This document shows, piece by piece, positions 14,678 through 17,873 of a stretch of 17,873 nt of DNA (positions are counted from its first letter, which is position 1; each line of letters opens with the position of its first letter). The notes beneath the pieces were generated by a model. The model worked only from the letters and a program-made list of their open reading frames with translations, searched no databases and was not told the DNA's origin. This DNA is from CAKUFA01 sp963656345. Lineage in GTDB: Bacteria; Bacillota; Clostridia; Christensenellales; Aristaeellaceae. The stretch is taken from the NCBI GenBank assembly GCA_963656345.1, contig CAVKHY010000048.1, positions 1 to 17,873 of the forward strand. The letters run 5' to 3'. A program made the position numbers and the translations under genes.

Positions 14678-17600
14678 TGGCCTCACACTCCGTCCGCACA
14701 GGCTGCGCAGGAAATGCAGACGACAAGCCTGATTCCCTGCTACTTTAACTGAATTATTATAGCATGGAAGACCGGATGTGTCAAAACGAACAAAGACAAG
14801 GTTGCGGAAATCAATTTTTAAGTGAATTTCCAAAATAAACGCCTTCCTCTTCATCCTTTCCAGCGCTTCCGTTCGCATGGCTTCCATGCCTGTTTTCTGA
14901 TTCTGGATCTGCTTCCGTGCCCGGCTGATCTCCTTTTTCAGCTCGCCGATCTCCCGGTTCTGGCTGTCGATCTTCCCTTGCATCGCCTCCATAGCGTCTG
15001 CCTGCAGCGTGCCCAGGGTGGGCATGTCCATGTAATGGTCGTAGATGTCCATGGCGATCATGCTGGCCAGCTGTCCAGGGTTGTATGTCTCCCCGTTCTC
15101 CGCTGCCAGCTCTTCCAGCCCCTTGATCTTGGGCGCCGTTGCTTCCAGCGCTTCCATGATGGCCTCCACCTGGTCGCCCTCGTTGGTGTTCGGGTCCAGG
15201 TAACCCTTGGCCATTTCGCAAATCTCGCCCCATGCCGCATCCAGGCTCGGCGCATCCGTTACCGTCTGCCCTGCCGGCACAAAAATGCCTGCATATGCCC
15301 GCCGGAATTCCTTGGCGCTGCCGAATTTGCTCTTGACCTCCTGCCACTGGTTGTCCGTCAGCTTCACGCTCCGGCTCTTCATGTAATTCCGGAATTCTGC
15401 GTATTCCTGCGCCGTTTCGTTGTCCACTTCTCCACTGCGTTCAATCAGGTCTTGGGCAATGTCCGCCATGGCCTGCATGGCGATCTCCGCCTCCCGGGTG
15501 GTCTTGGCGTTGGCCATGGCATCAAAGGCCGTGGTCAGGTTCTGCGCCAGCCGATTCTTGCTCAGGCCTTGGGGCGTCCACTTCGCCACCAGTTCCCCGG
15601 CCAGCTTGTTCACGTACTTTTTCTGTACTTCCTGAATGCCGCCCCGGCTGTTCATCACCCGTTGCAGCTTCCGCACCACTTCCCGGAAGTCCTCGCTGTC
15701 CTCTATCTGCTGCCGCATGTTCTCGTTGATCTTGTCCACCCCTTGCAGGCTGGCCAGCACCCCGGTGTCTTCCTTCAGGCTGAACCGTGCTTCTGCCAGC
15801 AGTTCGCTGTTCATCACCCGTGTCCGGTCTGCATCCGTTCCGTTGTACTCCAGCATCTGAATGCCTTGCTCCGCTGCCATGCGTGCAGCGTTGGGATTCT
15901 TTGCCCAGTAGCCCTCCGGCACCACTGCCGCCCGAATACCGCCCTTGTTTTCTACCTTTCGGATGGGCTTAGCTTCGAACATAAAATCGGCGGAATAGAA
16001 TGCCCTTTCTCCTTGTTCTATGGCATCTTCTAATCTGACAGCAAAAAATTCTGCTTCATCGTGGCTCACTCCGATGTCTTGTAATGCATCAGTCATCTCC
16101 TCCATGCTTGCCCTGTCGCTTACCAACCGCAGAACTATGTTGTCTATTTCCCTACTTCTCAGTCCCTTGTTGGTCTTTTTCGTTATTTTTTCCACATCCC
16201 TGCATACATCTTGTATCTCTTTTACCGCTGCGTCTGATTTCTTCCATCTGGTCAGCAATGTCTCATCGTGAGGATCAAGCTGAAATTTATTTCTCTTTAT
16301 TTCGTCCAGGCTGGTGAACCTTTCCGTTAGTGCCGCCCTTGCTTGATAGTATCCTCCTGTTCCGCTTTCTGCATTTCGTACCGATTCGCTTCGGTTCACC
16401 TTCAGCGCATTTTCTTCGCTGGCAGGCATGTACTCAAAGCTCTTTACTTTCTTTTTGGCCTTCTTGGTCTCCTTGGGCTTGTAATCATCATCGAACCAAT
16501 CGTCATCGTCAAAGGAATCATCATCTTGTGCAGCTTGTTCCTCGACTTCCTTCATGGTCTCCATCCGATAGAATTCCTTGCCATCGGATAATTCGCCCAT
16601 TCTTGCATCCGTCCACGCATCCCTGGCCTGCGCCCGTTCTCCTGCGTCGCTGATACCGTCGCTTCCGTATTCCTGAATTGCCGCTTGGCTTAGCTGATTG
16701 ACAATGGTTCTCAGTCCCTGATAATCGTCACGGATCAAGTACCCCTCACCCGTCCCGTTATCAGCATTCGCTTCAGCATGCCTTATCATGGTTTCAATGT
16801 CATGCTTCAGCCCTTCCGCCCGGTCTGTGCTCATATCCTCGGCATACTGCTCCACCTGCTGCAGCAGATTGCGTATACCGTCCACGTTCACCTTGTAATA
16901 GCTTCTCGGTGTGACCTGGGTGAATGCGTCATCATTGAACACATTGTTCCACTCGTTGGCTTCCGGGTCAATCGCGCTTGCGTCATAGATCAGGGACACG
17001 TCGCCGTATTCGTTCCACCCGATCTTGGCCAGCCGCACAGCAATGCTGGGCGCAATAATGCCCCCGTTCTTCAGCACCTGCTCCAGATAGCCGCTATCCA
17101 TGTTATGCACAGCAATCAGGTCGCCTACTCGCTCCACTTCTTCCTTCATGCTGAACCGTGCTTCCGTGTTCACAGAAAATTCGGCATCTTCTTTTATTGA
17201 AAGCGCATTTTGACCGTTTTGGCCATTGTATTCTGCAATGGATTCAAGTATCTTTGCAATAGAGGAGTTCTTCGGCGTTGCGGGACGGCTACCGGCGAGG
17301 TTGCCAATCCCGTCTTGTTTAACAACGTCGTTGTTGCTCCTCTTTTCTTGTACCAGTACTGCATCGTGCATGTAATACGTGTTCGTTCCCTTTTCCTGTT
17401 TGATTACCACCCCCATATAGTACGGCTGCTCATTCCATTCAATTTTCGCCGCAATCAGTGCGCCGTCGAATTCTTTCCCTTTGTGGTTGTTGTCCACTTG
17501 GACGATTTCGCCGTTCTCGAGCACGGGTTTAATGGCTTCAATGATTGCCGCCCTTCTTGTCGTCAATCCTTGGCTGATCAGGTGCCGGATCCCGTCTTTA

Positions 17601-17873
17601 TTCAATCGTGTCTCGCCTAACACCTTGTTTATAGCCTTCCCGCCAATGTCTTCGAAATATTCTGCGGCTGCATCAATCAAATTCTTTACTTTGCCCTTCG
17701 CAAACCTGTTCCCTGTTATCTCTACAACCGTGTCCATGTTGGCCACGGTCTTTTTGTTGTCCTCCAGCTGCTGCTCTGTCAGCTCCACGGTGTTTCCATC
17801 GCTGTCCTTCAGCAGATACTGTGCTCCTTCCTGCCCCTGCTTCTGCATCTGCTGCATTTGCCGCTTGGCATTG
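14150..17873 (-). CDS. Prophage large polyvalent protein, partial, truncated and reading into the GNAT gene
   Basis: An unbroken frame enters from the right edge (no start seen; upstream codons stay open) and continues to the GNAT stop. Numbering from the first Met at 17857: residues ~40-175 resemble an LPD3/PBECR-like domain (DGIRHLISQGL, PYYMGVVIKQEKG, YYMHDAVLVQE). Residues ~236-325 hold a module common in such proteins (LIAVHNM, GGIIAPSIAVRLAKIG, YGDVSLIYDASAIDP). Then come an acidic/basic linker (447-472), a helical region, and GIRAAVVPEGYWAKNP with NGTDADRTRVMNSE (~640-685). From ~690 to 1006 it is mostly helical and coiled-coil. EARFS(M/L)KE occurs twice, before modules. Phage-like sequence ends near residue 1006 (about 14840); the next ~60 codons look like translated promoter and leader. 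The phage part is thus probably a 3'-truncated pseudogene. Family assignments are from memory. Confidence 0.7.
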   Translation of the reverse strand, partial: NAKRQMQQMQKQGQEGAQYLLKDSDGNTVELTEQQLEDNKKTVANMDTVVEITGNRFAKGKVKNLIDAAAEYFEDIGGKAINKVLGETRLNKDGIRHLISQGLTTRRAAIIEAIKPVLENGEIVQVDNNHKGKEFDGALIAAKIEWNEQPYYMGVVIKQEKGTNTYYMHDAVLVQEKRSNNDVVKQDGIGNLAGSRPATPKNSSIAKILESIAEYNGQNGQNALSIKEDAEFSVNTEARFSMKEEVERVGDLIAVHNMDSGYLEQVLKNGGIIAPSIAVRLAKIGWNEYGDVSLIYDASAIDPEANEWNNVFNDDAFTQVTPRSYYKVNVDGIRNLLQQVEQYAEDMSTDRAEGLKHDIETMIRHAEANADNGTGEGYLIRDDYQGLRTIVNQLSQAAIQEYGSDGISDAGERAQARDAWTDARMGELSDGKEFYRMETMKEVEEQAAQDDDSFDDDDWFDDDYKPKETKKAKKKVKSFEYMPASEENALKVNRSESVRNAESGTGGYYQARAALTERFTSLDEIKRNKFQLDPHDETLLTRWKKSDAAVKEIQDVCRDVEKITKKTNKGLRSREIDNIVLRLVSDRASMEEMTDALQDIGVSHDEAEFFAVRLEDAIEQGERAFYSADFMFEAKPIRKVENKGGIRAAVVPEGYWAKNPNAARMAAEQGIQMLEYNGTDADRTRVMNSELLAEARFSLKEDTGVLASLQGVDKINENMRQQIEDSEDFREVVRKLQRVMNSRGGIQEVQKKYVNKLAGELVAKWTPQGLSKNRLAQNLTTAFDAMANAKTTREAEIAMQAMADIAQDLIERSGEVDNETAQEYAEFRNYMKSRSVKLTDNQWQEVKSKFGSAKEFRRAYAGIFVPAGQTVTDAPSLDAAWGEICEMAKGYLDPNTNEGDQVEAIMEALEATAPKIKGLEELAAENGETYNPGQLASMIAMDIYDHYMDMPTLGTLQADAMEAMQGKIDSQNREIGELKKEISRARKQIQNQKTGMEAMRTEALERMKRKAFILEIHLKIDFRNLVFVRFDTSGLPCYNNSVKVAGNQACRLHFLRSLCGRSVRPLFWKRLKPSMTDGVIDLIPLSLYPPDEAMGFGNNYDYMIVPHGTRREAGRINLRLGESECVYYFGHIGYHVDLGFQGDHFARRACELLRDVIIGAGKSSVVITTDPDNWPSRRTCEGLGCVMENIVHVPEEIQQRWEISAVKCRYIWRMDSEKRPIPSQSLKWLEEHHGSDGFRG
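14756..14784 (-). promoter_or_regulatory. Perfect consensus sigma-A promoter of the GNAT-to-tlyA operon
   Basis: On the minus strand TTGACA (14779-14784) and TATAAT (14756-14761) are both exact consensus and are separated by exactly 17 bp. The predicted start is near 14749, giving a leader of roughly 70-100 nt before the acetyltransferase. No other comparable promoter is visible upstream of ddl or dxs, so this one may drive seven genes down to tlyA. Confidence 0.88.
15768..15793. repeat. 26-bp direct repeat, copy A
   Basis: This segment encodes EARFSLKE on the minus strand and matches copy B (17139-17164) at 25 of 26 bases. It marks the start of the last helical module of the polyvalent protein. 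Confidence 0.85.
17139..17164. repeat. 26-bp direct repeat, copy B
   Basis: This segment encodes EARFSMKE on the minus strand, directly before the module with GGIIAPSIAV, and differs from copy A (15768-15793) by one base. The copies are 1,371 bp apart. Confidence 0.85.

Noticed and set aside
14811..15347. 178-codon minus-strand frame shifted from the phage frame, ending near the junction
   Set aside because: Gly/Arg-rich out-of-frame translation; the main frame carries the helical sequence. The fact that two frames remain open here reflects base composition.
14822..16033. 403-codon plus-strand frame opposite the phage gene
   Set aside because: Leu/His-rich antisense translation without motifs; the minus-strand frame carries recognisable modules and coiled coil.
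1..17873. CRISPR arrays, tRNA or rRNA genes
   Set aside because: I saw no regularly spaced repeats and no cloverleaf or rRNA-like sequence on either strand by eye.

Overview
This window looks like part of the chromosome of an anaerobic Firmicute, with a prophage fragment at its right-hand edge. Every gene I can support lies on the minus strand, so transcription runs from high to low coordinates. The order dxs-tlyA-argR-recN is a familiar Firmicutes arrangement. The Rnf complex and its six-cluster RnfB point to an anaerobe. The GC-leaning base composition would fit a Negativicutes (Acidaminococcaceae-like) or clostridial genome, but that placement is a weak guess without a database search.

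Right edge, about 14840-17873: the 3' part of a very large phage or mobile-element 'polyvalent' protein gene, open at the window edge. Its frame runs uninterrupted into a host GNAT acetyltransferase gene. A perfect consensus sigma-A promoter (TTGACA, 17 bp, TATAAT at 14756-14784) sits between them. The apparent 1,240-residue fusion is therefore probably a recombination scar, and the host operon starts at its own promoter.

Middle, 7196-14677: one tightly packed, apparently single transcription unit. It encodes a GNAT acetyltransferase, an alpha/beta hydrolase, a membrane-anchored MurF-like ligase, D-Ala-D-Ala ligase, a Tyr/Gly-rich DUF4870-like membrane protein, 1-deoxyxylulose-5-phosphate synthase (dxs) and the S4/FtsJ-type methyltransferase TlyA. 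Spacings are mostly overlaps or gaps of 2-32 nt. The Mur-type ligase and Ddl point to the D-alanyl-D-alanine branch of peptidoglycan synthesis, and Dxs to isoprenoid (including lipid carrier) supply.

Next, 4875-7174: argR and recN, with their own promoter overlapped by ARG-box-like repeats and a rho-independent terminator after recN.

Left, 86-4830: an rnf operon in the order C-D-E-A-B, with an extended -10 promoter and a strong terminator after rnfB. This is the ion-pumping ferredoxin:NAD oxidoreductase. The gene for RnfG, the covalent flavoprotein normally between D and E, is absent: rnfD and rnfE overlap by 8 nt. Positions 1-60 hold a hairpin and no gene; they may be the end of an insertion element, but this is unproven.

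The points most worth a second look are the missing rnfG, the Mur ligase whose UDP-substrate domain is replaced by membrane helices beside a hydrolase and Ddl, and the phage/host junction with its 26-bp repeat.
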